Shown: positions 10,297 to 18,573 of the stretch, one piece after another | Layout of the letters: each line of letters starts with the position of its first letter | How positions within the stretch are numbered: the first letter of the stretch is position 1 | Assembly (NCBI RefSeq): GCF_900637185.1 | Contig: NZ_LR134352.1 | Span: forward strand, 4,020,001-4,084,000 | Origin: Nocardia asteroides | GTDB taxonomy: Bacteria; Actinomycetota; Actinomycetes; Mycobacteriales; Mycobacteriaceae | Direction of reading: 5' to 3' | Length of the DNA: 64,000 nt | Made by a program: the position numbers and the translations under genes | The notes under the pieces: model-generated | Told to the model about the DNA's origin: nothing | Database searches by the model: none | Seen by the model: the letters and a program-made list of their open reading frames with translations, nothing else

Positions 10297-10649
10297 CGGG
10301 TGATGAGCCGGCCGGTGGACTCGACAGCGTCTTCCGTGCCGTCGCCGATCCGACGCGGCGCGCCATCGTCGAGCGGCTGGCCCGCGGACCGGCCTCGGTC
10401 TCGGACCTCGCCGCGCCGTTCGAGGTCGCGCTGCCGACGATCGTCGGGCACCTGAAGGCGCTCGAGGCCGGGCAGATCGTGAGCTCGGCCAAGATCGGGC
10501 GCGTGCGCACCTATCAGCTGGCGCCGGGGGCCTTCGGGTCCGCGATCGACTGGCTGCGGCAGCAGCGCCCATCGGCCGAGCGTCAGATCGACCGGCTCAC
10601 CGCACTACTCGTGGAATCAGCGAACAACCAAGAGGGAGAACGACCATGA
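10284..10649 (+). CDS. ArsR-family winged-helix transcriptional regulator
   Basis: A 121-residue repressor of the metal-independent ArsR subgroup that usually precedes SRPBCC proteins. The helix-turn-helix is clear: FRAVADPTRRAIVERLARGPASVSDLAAPFEVALPTIVGHLKALEAGQIV, followed by the wing KIGRVRTYQLAPGAF. It has no cysteine cluster for metal sensing. The start is GTG inside the palindrome at 10271-10296. An ATG three codons out of frame upstream is not used. The stop overlaps the start of the next gene by 4 bp, so regulator and SRPBCC protein are one autoregulated operon. The effector is unknown. Confidence 0.9.
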   Translation: MPKYSGDEPAGGLDSVFRAVADPTRRAIVERLARGPASVSDLAAPFEVALPTIVGHLKALEAGQIVSSAKIGRVRTYQLAPGAFGSAIDWLRQQRPSAERQIDRLTALLVESANNQEGERP

Positions 10650-11119
10650 CCGACACCGCTACCCGCTCCATCAACCACGCCCAGTTCACCATCGAGCGCG
10701 AGGTACCCGTGGCGCCCGCGGTGGCGTTCCAGGCCTTCGCCGATCCCGCGATCAAGAGCAAGTGGTTCGGCGGCGAAGAGGGCTGGGAGCTGACCGAGGC
10801 CTCCGCCGACTTCCGCGTCGGCGGTATCGAGATCAACGAAGGCATCTTCCAGGAGACGGTGACCTCGCGATTCGTGGCCACCTACACCGACATCGTCGAC
10901 AACGAGCGCCTCGTCTACACCTACGACATGTGGCTGAACGGCGCCCACATCTCCACCTCGGTCGCCACCTGGGAATTCGAGCCGACCAGCACCGGCACCA
11001 AACTCACCCTCGTCGAGTTCGGCGCCCACCTCGACGGCCACGACACCGGCGCCCAGCGCGAAGAGGGCACTCGCGAACTGGTCGCCGCGCTGGGCAAGTA
11101 CCTCGAGTCCGTCGCCTAG
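10646..11119 (+). CDS. SRPBCC/AHSA1-like (Activator of Hsp90 ATPase homologue 1) protein
   Basis: A 157-residue START-like ligand-binding protein. Typical segments are FTIEREVPVAPAVAFQAFADPAIKSKWFGGEEGWEL, FRVGGIEINEGIFQETVTS and LTLVEFGAHLDGHDTGAQREEGTRELVAALGKYLE, matching the AHSA1/YndB group. These proteins bind hydrophobic small molecules in a helix-grip cavity. No enzymatic role can be assigned. It is translationally coupled to the ArsR regulator, a pairing widespread in actinobacteria. A ribosome-binding site AGAGGGAGA lies in the end of the arsR-type gene. The gene is convergent with the multicopper oxidase, with the two stop codons adjacent. Confidence 0.9.
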   Translation: MTDTATRSINHAQFTIEREVPVAPAVAFQAFADPAIKSKWFGGEEGWELTEASADFRVGGIEINEGIFQETVTSRFVATYTDIVDNERLVYTYDMWLNGAHISTSVATWEFEPTSTGTKLTLVEFGAHLDGHDTGAQREEGTRELVAALGKYLESVA

Positions 11120-12601
11120 TCACCCGTGGCCCATGCTCATCCGCATCGGGGCGGGCCGCTGCCCCGGCGCGAGGACCAGGAACTGGCCCATCATGCCCTG
11201 GTCCTCATGGTGCAGCAGGTGGCAGTGATACATGTACGGGAACGTCGGGTCGGTGTGATCGGCGAAGTGCATCGCCAGGATGTAGGTCGCGCCCGGCGTC
11301 GTGTACACCGTGTCCTTCCAGCCGGACAGCGCTGGGGGAGGCGGACTTCCGTCGATCGCGAGGATCTGGAACTGGACGTCGTGGACGTGGAAGTTGTGCG
11401 GCCAGTTGTCCTTGTTGCGGACCGACCAGACCTCGGTGGTGTCCACCGGGATCGTCATGTCGATGCGGTTCATGTCCATCCGGCGGTTGTTGATCATGAA
11501 CCACTGCAACTCGAAGGCCCGGGCCGGTGCGGTGTTCGCCGCGGCGAGTGGCGTGATCGGCACGAGCGCCGCGGGCACCGCCGCCGCGGGGCGCAGGGTG
11601 GCGCCGGCGCGCAGGTCCAGGATGTCGAAGGTGTCGTCGAAACCGAACTCGGCGGCACGATCGATACCGCCGCGCTCGTCGATCGGCAGCGACCGTAACG
11701 TGACGTTCTCGCCCGCCCGCACCGTGACCACGATCTCCGCTCGCTCCCCGGGACTGAGCTGGATCCGCGACAGTTCCACGGGTTCCGGGAGCAGGCCGCC
11801 GTCGGTGGCGATCAGCTGGAAGTGCCTGCCGTCACCGAACGCGAGGTGGTACAGGCGGCCCGACGACCCGTTGAGAATGCGCAGCCGCACCCGTTCGGTG
11901 GTGACGCCGAGATGGGCGCCGGCGATGCCGTTGGTGACGATGGTGTCGCCGAGCAGGCCGACATCGGTGGGGTCGGATTCGTCGATCGCGCCGTCGGCGG
12001 TGAACCGGCGATCCTGGATCACCAGCGGAATATCGTCCACGCCATAGTCTTTCGGCAGATCCAGCGCGTCGGCGGGGTCGTCGTCGAGCAGGAAGAACCC
12101 CGCCATCCCGCGCTGGACGTGCTTCTCGGTCGCGCCGTGCGGGTGTGGGTGGTACCAGAGCGTGGCCGCCTGCTGCGACACCGTCCAGCTGGGCGACCAC
12201 ACCGCACCGGGCGCGACCATCTGATGTGGTCCACCATCGCACGCGGCGGGGACGTGCATGCCGTGCCAGTGCACCGAGGTCGGCTCGGGCAGCTCGTTGG
12301 TCACCGTCACCGCGACCCGCTCACCGCGCCGGGCGCGCAGCGTCGGGCCGAGTACCGATCCGCTGTAGCCCCACGTCGGGGTGCGGACGCCGCGCACTAT
12401 CTCGGTGCTCCCGGCCTGGGCCGCGAGGGTGAACCGGCGGACACCGTCGGCGCCGACCGTCGCGGGTGCCAGTGGCGGGATCGGCAGCGGCCGCGTCGCC
12501 GCCGGTGCCGCCGTGGGTGCGGTCGGGCGGAACGAGCACCCGGCGGCATAGGCGATCGGGGTGAGGGCGAGTCCGGTGAGGAAACCTCGTCGCGAGACCA
12601 C
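11120..12601 (-). CDS. Tat-exported multicopper oxidase lipoprotein
   Basis: A 493-residue three-cupredoxin-domain oxidase (CueO/laccase type). The N-terminus MVSRRGFLTGLALTPIAYAAGC carries a twin-arginine and a lipobox (AAGC, C22), so the enzyme is probably a Tat-exported lipoprotein. All four copper-binding motifs are visible: HWHGMH (111-116), YHPHPHG (around 150-156), HNFHVHD, and HCHLLHHEDQGMMGQF at the C-terminus. The last supplies the type-1 copper ligands, with methionine as axial ligand. Likely roles are copper(I) oxidation/detoxification or oxidation of phenolics or metals. It is divergent from the two-component system at 12760, which could regulate it; there is no direct evidence for that. 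Confidence 0.93.
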   Translation of the reverse strand: MVSRRGFLTGLALTPIAYAAGCSFRPTAPTAAPAATRPLPIPPLAPATVGADGVRRFTLAAQAGSTEIVRGVRTPTWGYSGSVLGPTLRARRGERVAVTVTNELPEPTSVHWHGMHVPAACDGGPHQMVAPGAVWSPSWTVSQQAATLWYHPHPHGATEKHVQRGMAGFFLLDDDPADALDLPKDYGVDDIPLVIQDRRFTADGAIDESDPTDVGLLGDTIVTNGIAGAHLGVTTERVRLRILNGSSGRLYHLAFGDGRHFQLIATDGGLLPEPVELSRIQLSPGERAEIVVTVRAGENVTLRSLPIDERGGIDRAAEFGFDDTFDILDLRAGATLRPAAAVPAALVPITPLAAANTAPARAFELQWFMINNRRMDMNRIDMTIPVDTTEVWSVRNKDNWPHNFHVHDVQFQILAIDGSPPPPALSGWKDTVYTTPGATYILAMHFADHTDPTFPYMYHCHLLHHEDQGMMGQFLVLAPGQRPAPMRMSMGHG

Positions 12602-12759
12602 GTACGTACTCCTTCTGTGCGGGAACTTCCAGCTTCGATCGGTGCCGGGACGGGCGACTCCGACCCGCGGCCGGAACGCGGGCCGCCGATTGCGGCCGCG
12701 AGGCCGTTGCGGACGCGCCGATCGCGTGCTAGCGCCGCGGCGTCGCCTACCGTGGGTGC

Positions 12760-13908
12760 GTGATCGACATCAGCGGGCGCCGTGGTCCGCGGTGGCTGCT
12801 GCGGTGGCTGCCGCTGGCGCTGATCCCGGTTCTGCTGCTGGCCAGCACCTATCCCGGCCAGTACCGGGTGCCGGCGCACTACTGGCTGCTCGCACTGACG
12901 GCCGGGGTGGTGTTCCTCGCCGGGACGCGGTGGCCGCTCGCGGTGTCGCTGATCCTGTCGGCGCTGGCCGTGCCGCTGCTGCGGACACCGGCCTGGGGTG
13001 TGTCGGGCCTGGTGCCCTACCTCGGTGCGGTCGCGCTGGTCGACGTGATCGCGCGCACGCACCGGAGCGCCACCGTGTGGGTGGCGACCATGGGCTGGGC
13101 CGCGGCGGTGGTCCTCGGGCGCGTCGGCCTGCACGACACCTCCATCGGCCGCGCGTCGACCGTCGTCGAGGCGCTGGCCTACGTGGGCCTGCCGCTGCTC
13201 CTCGGGCTCTACCTGCGCGGCCAGCGCGACCTCGCCGACAACCTGCGCCTGCGCGCGGCCGACGCCGAAGCGCGCACCCGCCTCGACGAGCGGGCGGCCA
13301 TGGCCAGGGAACTGCACGATGTCGTCGCCCACCACATGGCCTCGATCATCCTGCGGGTCTCGGTCGCCGGCCGGGTGGTGCGCGCGGCAGACCCGCGCGT
13401 GGTCGCCGTCCTCGACGATGTCCGCGCCACCGCCGCCGACGCGCTGGCCGACATCCGCCGATTCCTCGCCGCCCTCCGCGATCCCGCGCTCGGCAGCGTC
13501 GCCCTGGTCGAGGCCGACGCCGTCGGCACCGAGGTCAGCGCCGCCGTCGCCCGCGCGCAAGCGGCCGGCTTCACCATCGACGCCGAGATCGAGACCGACC
13601 TCGCGTCACTGGACGCGATGAGCAGGCTCACCCTGTTGCGGCTGGTGCAGGAATCGCTGACCAATGTGATGAAGCACGCGGATCACGCTGTGCCCGTGCG
13701 GTTCCGGATCGACCGTCGCGCGGACGGCATCCACCTCGACGTGCGCAGCGGCCGCGCCGATCCCGCCGCGGCGCCCGGTCACGGCATCGTCGGGATGCGG
13801 GAACGCGCCGCGCTGGCGGGCGGCACCCTCACCGCGGGAGCCGAGGCCGGGCACTGGGTCGTGCGGGCATGGCTGCCCGACATCGCGAAGGGAACCGATC
13901 CGGCATGA
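12760..13908 (+). CDS. NarL-type sensor histidine kinase (HisKA_3)
   Basis: A 382-residue membrane kinase. The first 155 residues contain about five hydrophobic helices with almost no extracytoplasmic loop, so it may sense within the membrane. A short coiled region (RGQRDLADNLRLRAADAEARTRLDERAAMA) leads to the HisKA_3 dimerisation domain with the phospho-acceptor in ARELHDVVAHHMA (about H186). The ATPase domain shows LLRLVQESLTNVMKHA (N-box) and GHGIVGMRERAALAGGTL (G-box). Start is GTG. The stop overlaps the response regulator start (ATGA). The signal is unknown; copper is a possibility given the neighbouring oxidase. Confidence 0.92.
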   Translation: MIDISGRRGPRWLLRWLPLALIPVLLLASTYPGQYRVPAHYWLLALTAGVVFLAGTRWPLAVSLILSALAVPLLRTPAWGVSGLVPYLGAVALVDVIARTHRSATVWVATMGWAAAVVLGRVGLHDTSIGRASTVVEALAYVGLPLLLGLYLRGQRDLADNLRLRAADAEARTRLDERAAMARELHDVVAHHMASIILRVSVAGRVVRAADPRVVAVLDDVRATAADALADIRRFLAALRDPALGSVALVEADAVGTEVSAAVARAQAAGFTIDAEIETDLASLDAMSRLTLLRLVQESLTNVMKHADHAVPVRFRIDRRADGIHLDVRSGRADPAAAPGHGIVGMRERAALAGGTLTAGAEAGHWVVRAWLPDIAKGTDPA

Positions 13909-14576
13909 TCTCGGTACTGCTGGCAGACGACCAGCGTCTGGTACGCGCGGGGCTGCGCATGCTCATCGAGGACACCACCGACCTCACCGTCGTGGGTGAG
14001 GCGGCCGACGGGGTAGCGGCGGTGCGGCTGTTCGCCGAACTCGCGCCCGATCTGGTGGTGATGGATCTGCGCATGCCCGGACTCGACGGAGTCGCGGCCA
14101 CCCGGCAGATCCTGGCCGCCGCGCCCCGGGCGAAGGTGCTGGTGCTCACCACCTTCGACGACGACGAGCACCTGTTTCCCGCGCTCGCCGCGGGCGCGTC
14201 CGGCTACTTCGTCAAGGACACCGACCCGGAGATCCTGCTCGACGCCATCCGGCGCACGGTCGACGGCGACCTGGTGTTCTCACCGGCTCTCCTGCGGCGG
14301 CTGGTCGATCGCGCGGTCACCGCCCAACCCGCGCCCGTGGTCGCCGTGCCGGCGCTGAGTCCGCGCGAACTCGCGGTATTGCGCCTGGTCGGCGACGGAT
14401 ACGGCAATCAGGAGATCGCCGAGCGGCTGCACCTGGGCGTGAGCACCGTCAAGACCCACCTCGCGAACCTGTTCGAGAAGACCGGCACCGACAATCGCGT
14501 CCGCCTGGCCGTCTACGCGTCGAAGCTCGCCGCCGATCAACCCGGATATCTCAACGGTGAGATAAGTCATGATTGA
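13905..14576 (+). CDS. NarL/LuxR-family response regulator
   Basis: A 223-residue two-domain regulator. The receiver domain has the acidic pocket DDQ (residues 8-10), phospho-acceptor D54 in VVMDLRMPGLDG, and TTF and K at the switch positions. The C-terminal LuxR-type helix-turn-helix is LSPRELAVLRLVGDGYGNQEIAERLHLGVSTVKTHLANLFEKTGTDNRVRLAVYA. It is coupled to the kinase by a 4-bp overlap. A short dyad (14547-14564) lies within its last codons. Targets are unknown. Confidence 0.95.
   Translation: MISVLLADDQRLVRAGLRMLIEDTTDLTVVGEAADGVAAVRLFAELAPDLVVMDLRMPGLDGVAATRQILAAAPRAKVLVLTTFDDDEHLFPALAAGASGYFVKDTDPEILLDAIRRTVDGDLVFSPALLRRLVDRAVTAQPAPVVAVPALSPRELAVLRLVGDGYGNQEIAERLHLGVSTVKTHLANLFEKTGTDNRVRLAVYASKLAADQPGYLNGEISHD
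14547..14564. promoter_or_regulatory. 7-bp dyad at the 3' end of the response regulator gene
   Basis: TATCTCA (14547-14553) and TGAGATA (14558-14564) are perfect complements with a 4-base loop. They lie inside the last codons of the response regulator, about 80 bp before the next start. A related half site, TGAGATA, recurs at about 14589-14595. The sequence is AT-rich compared with its surroundings. It could be an operator for the downstream NAD(P)-binding protein gene or a weak hairpin. Confidence 0.35.
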
Positions 14577-14641
14577 GTAAGTCAATATTGAGATACATTC
14601 ATCCTGTCACGCAGTCGGGTTGTCGCACAGGAGGATTGATC

Positions 14642-15271
14642 ATGCGGATCGCGGTGTTCGGGGCCGGTGGCGCCGTCGGTAGCAGGGTGGTGGCCGAGGC
14701 GCTCGCCCGCGGGCACGAGGTGACCGCGGTCGCCCGCCGCGCGATCGCCGTGCCGACGGGTGTGCGGCTTCTGATCGGGGACGCGTCCGATCCCGAGCAG
14801 GTCGAAAAGCTCAGTGCCGGACAGGATCTCGTGATCGCGGCGACACGGCCCGCACCCGGATCGGAGTCGGAGCTGCCGGTGGTGGCGGCGGCGATGCTGG
14901 CGGGAGTGGCGCGCAGCGGAACGCGGCTGCTCGTCGTGGGCGGCGCGGCGACGCTGGTCGTGCCAGGGGCGGGGCTGCCGCTGCACGAAACGCCGGACTT
15001 CCCGTCCGAACTCGCGGCGATCGCGCGCGCCTGCGCCGAGCAGCTCGCCGCCTGTCGAGCGGACGTCGTGGCCGACTGGACCTACCTCAGTCCGCCGGCG
15101 GAGCTGGCCCCTGGTGCGCGCACCGGCACCTACCGCGTCGGCGCCGACGAACTGCTGGTCGACGACCACGGTGCCTCCGCAATCTCGATGGAGGATTTCG
15201 CGGTCGCCGTCCTCGACGAAGCCGAGCGGCCGATGCATCGGCGGGTCCGCTTCACGGTTGCCGCTGCATGA
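14642..15271 (+). CDS. NAD(P)H-binding Rossmann-fold protein (atypical SDR, YwnB-like)
   Basis: About 209 residues. The N-terminal nucleotide-binding loop is MRIAVFGAGGAVGSRVVAEAL (GxxGxxG), followed by AVARR, a positive patch that often selects NADPH. Later parts include VIAATRPAP, LVVGGAATL and DWTYLSPPAELAPGARTG, which match the NAD(P)-binding SDR family related to YwnB and NmrA. Such proteins act as small reductases or redox sensors. A clear ribosome-binding site (CAGGAGG) lies 8 bp upstream of this ATG, so an in-frame start further upstream at 14573 is not favoured. Its substrate is unknown. Confidence 0.85.
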   Translation: MRIAVFGAGGAVGSRVVAEALARGHEVTAVARRAIAVPTGVRLLIGDASDPEQVEKLSAGQDLVIAATRPAPGSESELPVVAAAMLAGVARSGTRLLVVGGAATLVVPGAGLPLHETPDFPSELAAIARACAEQLAACRADVVADWTYLSPPAELAPGARTGTYRVGADELLVDDHGASAISMEDFAVAVLDEAERPMHRRVRFTVAAA

Positions 15272-15350
15272 TTCGCGCCGGGTCCGGTTGTCTCCGGTGA
15301 CGAATCGGTAAGAAACGGGTAACGGCACTGTGATCTCCGCCGATACTGAG

Positions 15351-15376
15351 ACCGACCGCACTGAGCGGTCGGTTTT
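15351..15376 (+). promoter_or_regulatory. GC-rich hairpin with T-run in the leader of the antigen-85-like gene
   Basis: ACCGACCGC (15351-15359) pairs with GCGGTCGGT (15365-15373) across a 5-base loop, and the stem runs into TTTT (15373-15376). The ribosome-binding site AGGAGG starts at 15381 and the ATG is at 15395. The shape is that of an intrinsic terminator, yet it sits only a few bases before a ribosome-binding site. It may end transcription from the gene at 14642-15271, act as an attenuator, or be a TetR-type operator (ACCGAC/GTCGGT dyads are common TetR sites). Confidence 0.5.
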
Positions 15377-15394
15377 CAGTAGGAGGTTCGATCG

Positions 15395-16432
15395 ATGCGG
15401 TGCCGCAGCGCGGTGGCGGCGGTACTCGTCGCGGTGGTCTCGACCCTGGCCTGCGCGGGCGGCGCCGGTGCGGACGGTCCGGAAAACCTTGTCGCGGCGG
15501 ACAAACGGGCGGTCGCGATCGACGGGTCCCGCGCCGAGGTGACCGCGATCGAGGGCAGGCAGGTGACCGTCCGGATCCACTCCGCCGCCATGGGCCGTGA
15601 GGTGTCGGTGAAGGTCCAGCGCCCCGCCGACACCTCGGTGCCGCGGCCCGCGCTGTACCTGGTGAACGGAGCCGGTGGCGGCGAGGACACCGCCACCTGG
15701 GAGCAGAACACCGACGTGGTGGACTTCCTGGCGGACAAGGACGTCAATGTCGTCATGCCGGTGGGTGGCGCGTGGAGCTACTACACCGACTGGCGCAGTA
15801 CGGATCCGCGCCTGGGCGTGAACAAATGGCGCACCTTCTTCCTCGACGAACTGCCCGCCCTGGTGGACGCGATGTTCGGCACCACCGGTCGCAACGCCAT
15901 CGCCGCGAACTCGATGACGGTCACCTCGGTGCTGCAACTGGCCATCGCCAAGCCCGGCCTGTTCCGTTCGGTGGCGGCCTACAGTGGCTGCGCGCAGATC
16001 AGCGACCCCGTGGGCAGGCAGTTCGTGAACGTCGTCGTCGGCACCGGCGGTGGCGACGCGTCGAACATGTACGGGCCGCCCGGTGATCCGGAATGGGTCG
16101 CCAACGATCCGGTCGTCAACGCCGAGGGCCTGCGCGGCACCAAGCTCTACATCTCCAACGGCAACGGCCTGCCCGGCGAACACGACAAGCTCGGCGACCC
16201 GCACCTGATCACCTGGGGCCCGGTCGGACTGGCGAACCAGATCGTCGTCGGCGGTGTGATCGAGGCCGCGACCAGCTGGTGCACCGAGAACCTGCGCGAA
16301 CGGCTCGCGGAGCTCGACATTCCCGCCACCTTCGACGTGGACACCCAGGGCACCCACTCGTGGGGCTACTGGCAGAAGGCGTTCAAGAACTCCTGGCCGC
16401 TGCTGGCCGAGGGGATGGAGATCCCCGCCTGA
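15395..16432 (+). CDS. Secreted antigen-85-like esterase / mycolyltransferase family protein
   Basis: A 345-residue exported alpha/beta hydrolase of the esterase-D/antigen 85 family. Residues 1-26 are a signal peptide. The mature part shows the family landmarks: NGAGGGEDTATWEQNTD, a proposed nucleophile S173 in ANSMTVTS, and the C-terminal histidine in HSWGYW, where antigen 85 has HSWEYW. Antigen 85 proteins transfer mycolic acids onto trehalose and arabinogalactan in the cell envelope. The nucleophile box is A-N-S-M-T rather than G-x-S-x-x, seen in divergent members, so activity may be esterase rather than mycolyl transfer. It is preceded by a leader hairpin and converges directly on the amidohydrolase gene. 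Confidence 0.85.
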   Translation: MRCRSAVAAVLVAVVSTLACAGGAGADGPENLVAADKRAVAIDGSRAEVTAIEGRQVTVRIHSAAMGREVSVKVQRPADTSVPRPALYLVNGAGGGEDTATWEQNTDVVDFLADKDVNVVMPVGGAWSYYTDWRSTDPRLGVNKWRTFFLDELPALVDAMFGTTGRNAIAANSMTVTSVLQLAIAKPGLFRSVAAYSGCAQISDPVGRQFVNVVVGTGGGDASNMYGPPGDPEWVANDPVVNAEGLRGTKLYISNGNGLPGEHDKLGDPHLITWGPVGLANQIVVGGVIEAATSWCTENLRERLAELDIPATFDVDTQGTHSWGYWQKAFKNSWPLLAEGMEIPA

Positions 16433-17314
16433 TCAACCGAGCTCGAACAGCTCGGCCGCGTTGTCGTGGCACACGCGGCGCAGCCAGCCGGGACCGAGGT
16501 CGAGCCGCTCGAGGGCGACGATCGCCTCCTCGTACGGGTACGGGATGTTCGGGAAGTCGCTGCCGAACAGGATGCGATCAGCGAAGCGGCGCAGCCGGTC
16601 GCGCTCCGCGACGGGGAACGGCGCTCCGCTTTCGTTGAAGTCGGTCCACACCATGGTGGTGTCGAGGTACAGGCGCGGATGGCGCTCGGCCAGGTCGAGG
16701 AACTCGCTGTACTCGGGCGTGCCCATATGGGCGATGATCAGCCGCAGTCCCGGATGGCGGCGCAGCAGTTCGGCGATGGGCTCGGGGCCGGTGAATTCGC
16801 CCGGTGCCGGGCCGGATCCGCAGTGGATGACCACCGGGACGCCGGTCTCGGCCAGGATCGCCCATACCGGGTCCAGCAGCGGATCCAGCGGGGAGAACGC
16901 GCCGACCTGGATGTGCACCTTGAAGACCCGGGCACCGCCGGCGATCGCGGCGCGCACGTACTCCGGCGCACCGGGTTCGGGGTAGAAGGTCGCGGTGTGC
17001 AGGCAGTCCGGAGTGCGCGCGGCGAACTCGGCGGTCCACTGGTTGAGCCAGGCCGCCATCTGTTGCTTGTGTGGGTAGACCAGCGAGGTGAACGCGCGGA
17101 CGCCGAAGTCGCGCAAGGTCTTCAGCCGGACCTGCTCGTCGTCGCGGTAGGTGATCGGCCACGGCCGTCCGGTCAGTGGACCCGCCTGGTCGAAGTAGGC
17201 CCACACCTTGCGCATCACCTGGTCGGGCATGAAATGGGTGTGCACGTCGACGATCGCGGGCAGGTCAAGGCGGCGGCGGAAATCGGCGAGATAGGCGGCG
17301 GTATCGACGGTCAT
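16433..17314 (-). CDS. Amidohydrolase family 2 (metal-dependent TIM-barrel hydrolase)
   Basis: A 293-residue amidohydrolase of the ACMSD/2-pyrone-dicarboxylate hydrolase group. The metal site begins with VDVHTHFMP (HxH), then a histidine in VVIHCGSG and IIAHMG, and ends with the aspartate in ILFGSDFPNIPYPYEEA. Enzymes of this group hydrolyse or decarboxylate ring-derived carboxylates. The substrate is unknown. The ATG overlaps the stop of the nucleoside hydrolase gene by 4 bp, so the two are co-translated and may act in one catabolic route. The gene ends base-to-base with the convergent antigen-85-like gene. Confidence 0.88.
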   Translation of the reverse strand: MTVDTAAYLADFRRRLDLPAIVDVHTHFMPDQVMRKVWAYFDQAGPLTGRPWPITYRDDEQVRLKTLRDFGVRAFTSLVYPHKQQMAAWLNQWTAEFAARTPDCLHTATFYPEPGAPEYVRAAIAGGARVFKVHIQVGAFSPLDPLLDPVWAILAETGVPVVIHCGSGPAPGEFTGPEPIAELLRRHPGLRLIIAHMGTPEYSEFLDLAERHPRLYLDTTMVWTDFNESGAPFPVAERDRLRRFADRILFGSDFPNIPYPYEEAIVALERLDLGPGWLRRVCHDNAAELFELG

Positions 17315-18351
17315 GACGGCGGCTCCGGGTACAGGCGGCGGGCGAGAGCGCCCACGCGGGTGACGAGACGGGCGAAGAAGGCGGCGGGGTCGGTGCCGAT
17401 CACGATGTCGGCGTTGGGCTCCCGGCCCCACATGCCCGCCCAGTCGGCGACGGTGGTGGCCCGGGTGAGGGTGCCCGCCAGCTCGACGTCCACGGTCGCG
17501 GGCCGGGTCGTGGCCAGCGTGGGGTCCAGCGCCACCGCGGCCGCGAAGGGATCGTGCATGTGCGCGAGGTAGCCCAGGGCGTAGCCGTGGTGGAAGTCGA
17601 AGTAGAACCGGACCGCGTCCACCAGATAGCGGATGATCGGATTGCTTGCCGCCGAACGCCATTCGGTACCGTCGCCCGGGCCGACCGACTCCACCGGCGT
17701 GCTGTGCGCGGCCGCGGCGAGCTGGGCCAGATGCTCGGGGCGCATCTCGATGGTCTCGGTGATGTCGAGCGCGCACACCAGTGGCCGCCGGTCCGGCGGG
17801 GCGGCCGAGAAGGCGTCGAAGACCTCCTTCGCGGCCTCCGGGTCGACGTGGATGTTCCACTCGTTGGTCGGGGTGGTGTTGCCCGGATGGTTGAACGCGC
17901 CGCCCATGATCACCAGCCGGCCCAGCAGCCGCGGCAGCTCCGGCTCGAGGCGCAGGGCCAGCGCCAGATTGGTCAGCGGGCCGGTGCACAAGCCGATCGC
18001 GGCGCCGGGATTCGCCCTGGCCAGCTCGACCCACATCCGCGCCGCCGACCGGTCCGACAGCGGGCGCGCCGAGACCGGCAGTTCCGCGTAGCCGAGCCCC
18101 TGCGGGCCGTGGGTGTCCTCGGTGGTACGCAACGGCACCGCCAGCGGGACCTGCGCGCCCGCCGCCACCTCGATCGGGCCCGCCCCGGCCAGATCCAGCA
18201 GGGCGAGGGTGTTCGCGGCGACCTGGTCGGTCGGCACATTGCCCGCGGTGGCGGCGATGCCGAGGATCTCGGCCTCAGGGGAGGCCAGCAGGTACAGCAG
18301 CGCCAGCGAATCGTCGATCCCGGTGTCGACGTCGAGAATGATCTTCCGCAC
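17311..18351 (-). CDS. Inosine-uridine preferring nucleoside hydrolase family protein
   Basis: A 346-residue nucleoside hydrolase (IUNH). The calcium-binding aspartate cluster is at the N-terminus, [20 protein letters not shown] (DxDxGxDD), with other signature parts [49 protein letters not shown] and [14 protein letters not shown]. These enzymes cleave the N-glycosidic bond of nucleosides to free base and ribose for salvage. The GTG at 18351 starts at the conserved [11 protein letters not shown]; an adjacent GTG at 18354 is equally possible, and the longer in-frame N-terminus upstream is not conserved. It overlaps the downstream amidohydrolase by 4 bp. Confidence 0.92.
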   Translation of the reverse strand: MRKIILDVDTGIDDSLALLYLLASPEAEILGIAATAGNVPTDQVAANTLALLDLAGAGPIEVAAGAQVPLAVPLRTTEDTHGPQGLGYAELPVSARPLSDRSAARMWVELARANPGAAIGLCTGPLTNLALALRLEPELPRLLGRLVIMGGAFNHPGNTTPTNEWNIHVDPEAAKEVFDAFSAAPPDRRPLVCALDITETIEMRPEHLAQLAAAAHSTPVESVGPGDGTEWRSAASNPIIRYLVDAVRFYFDFHHGYALGYLAHMHDPFAAAVALDPTLATTRPATVDVELAGTLTRATTVADWAGMWGREPNADIVIGTDPAAFFARLVTRVGALARRLYPEPPS

Positions 18352-18573
18352 CACCGACCGAGCGTAGCGCCGGGCGTTTCGCTCCCCGGCGCCGCCCTCG
18401 CACGGAGTCGCCGTCCGTGCTGGTCGCGGCACCGCGGCGGTCCGCGGCGCGGATGCCGAGGCCGGAAATCCGGTCGTGACGGGGGCGAAAGGGCGGTCAC
18501 GGCGGCCGTTTCCGATACTGTCGCTGGGAGATTGCGGAAACCGATAGCTTCAACAGGCGAGGGTAGGTGCATC

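Noticed and set aside
12561-14576. Single long plus-strand frame joining the kinase and response-regulator region
   Set aside because: Only its last 223 codons encode the response regulator; the upstream part is the wrong frame of the kinase gene, which has its own start at 12760 and stop overlapping the regulator start.
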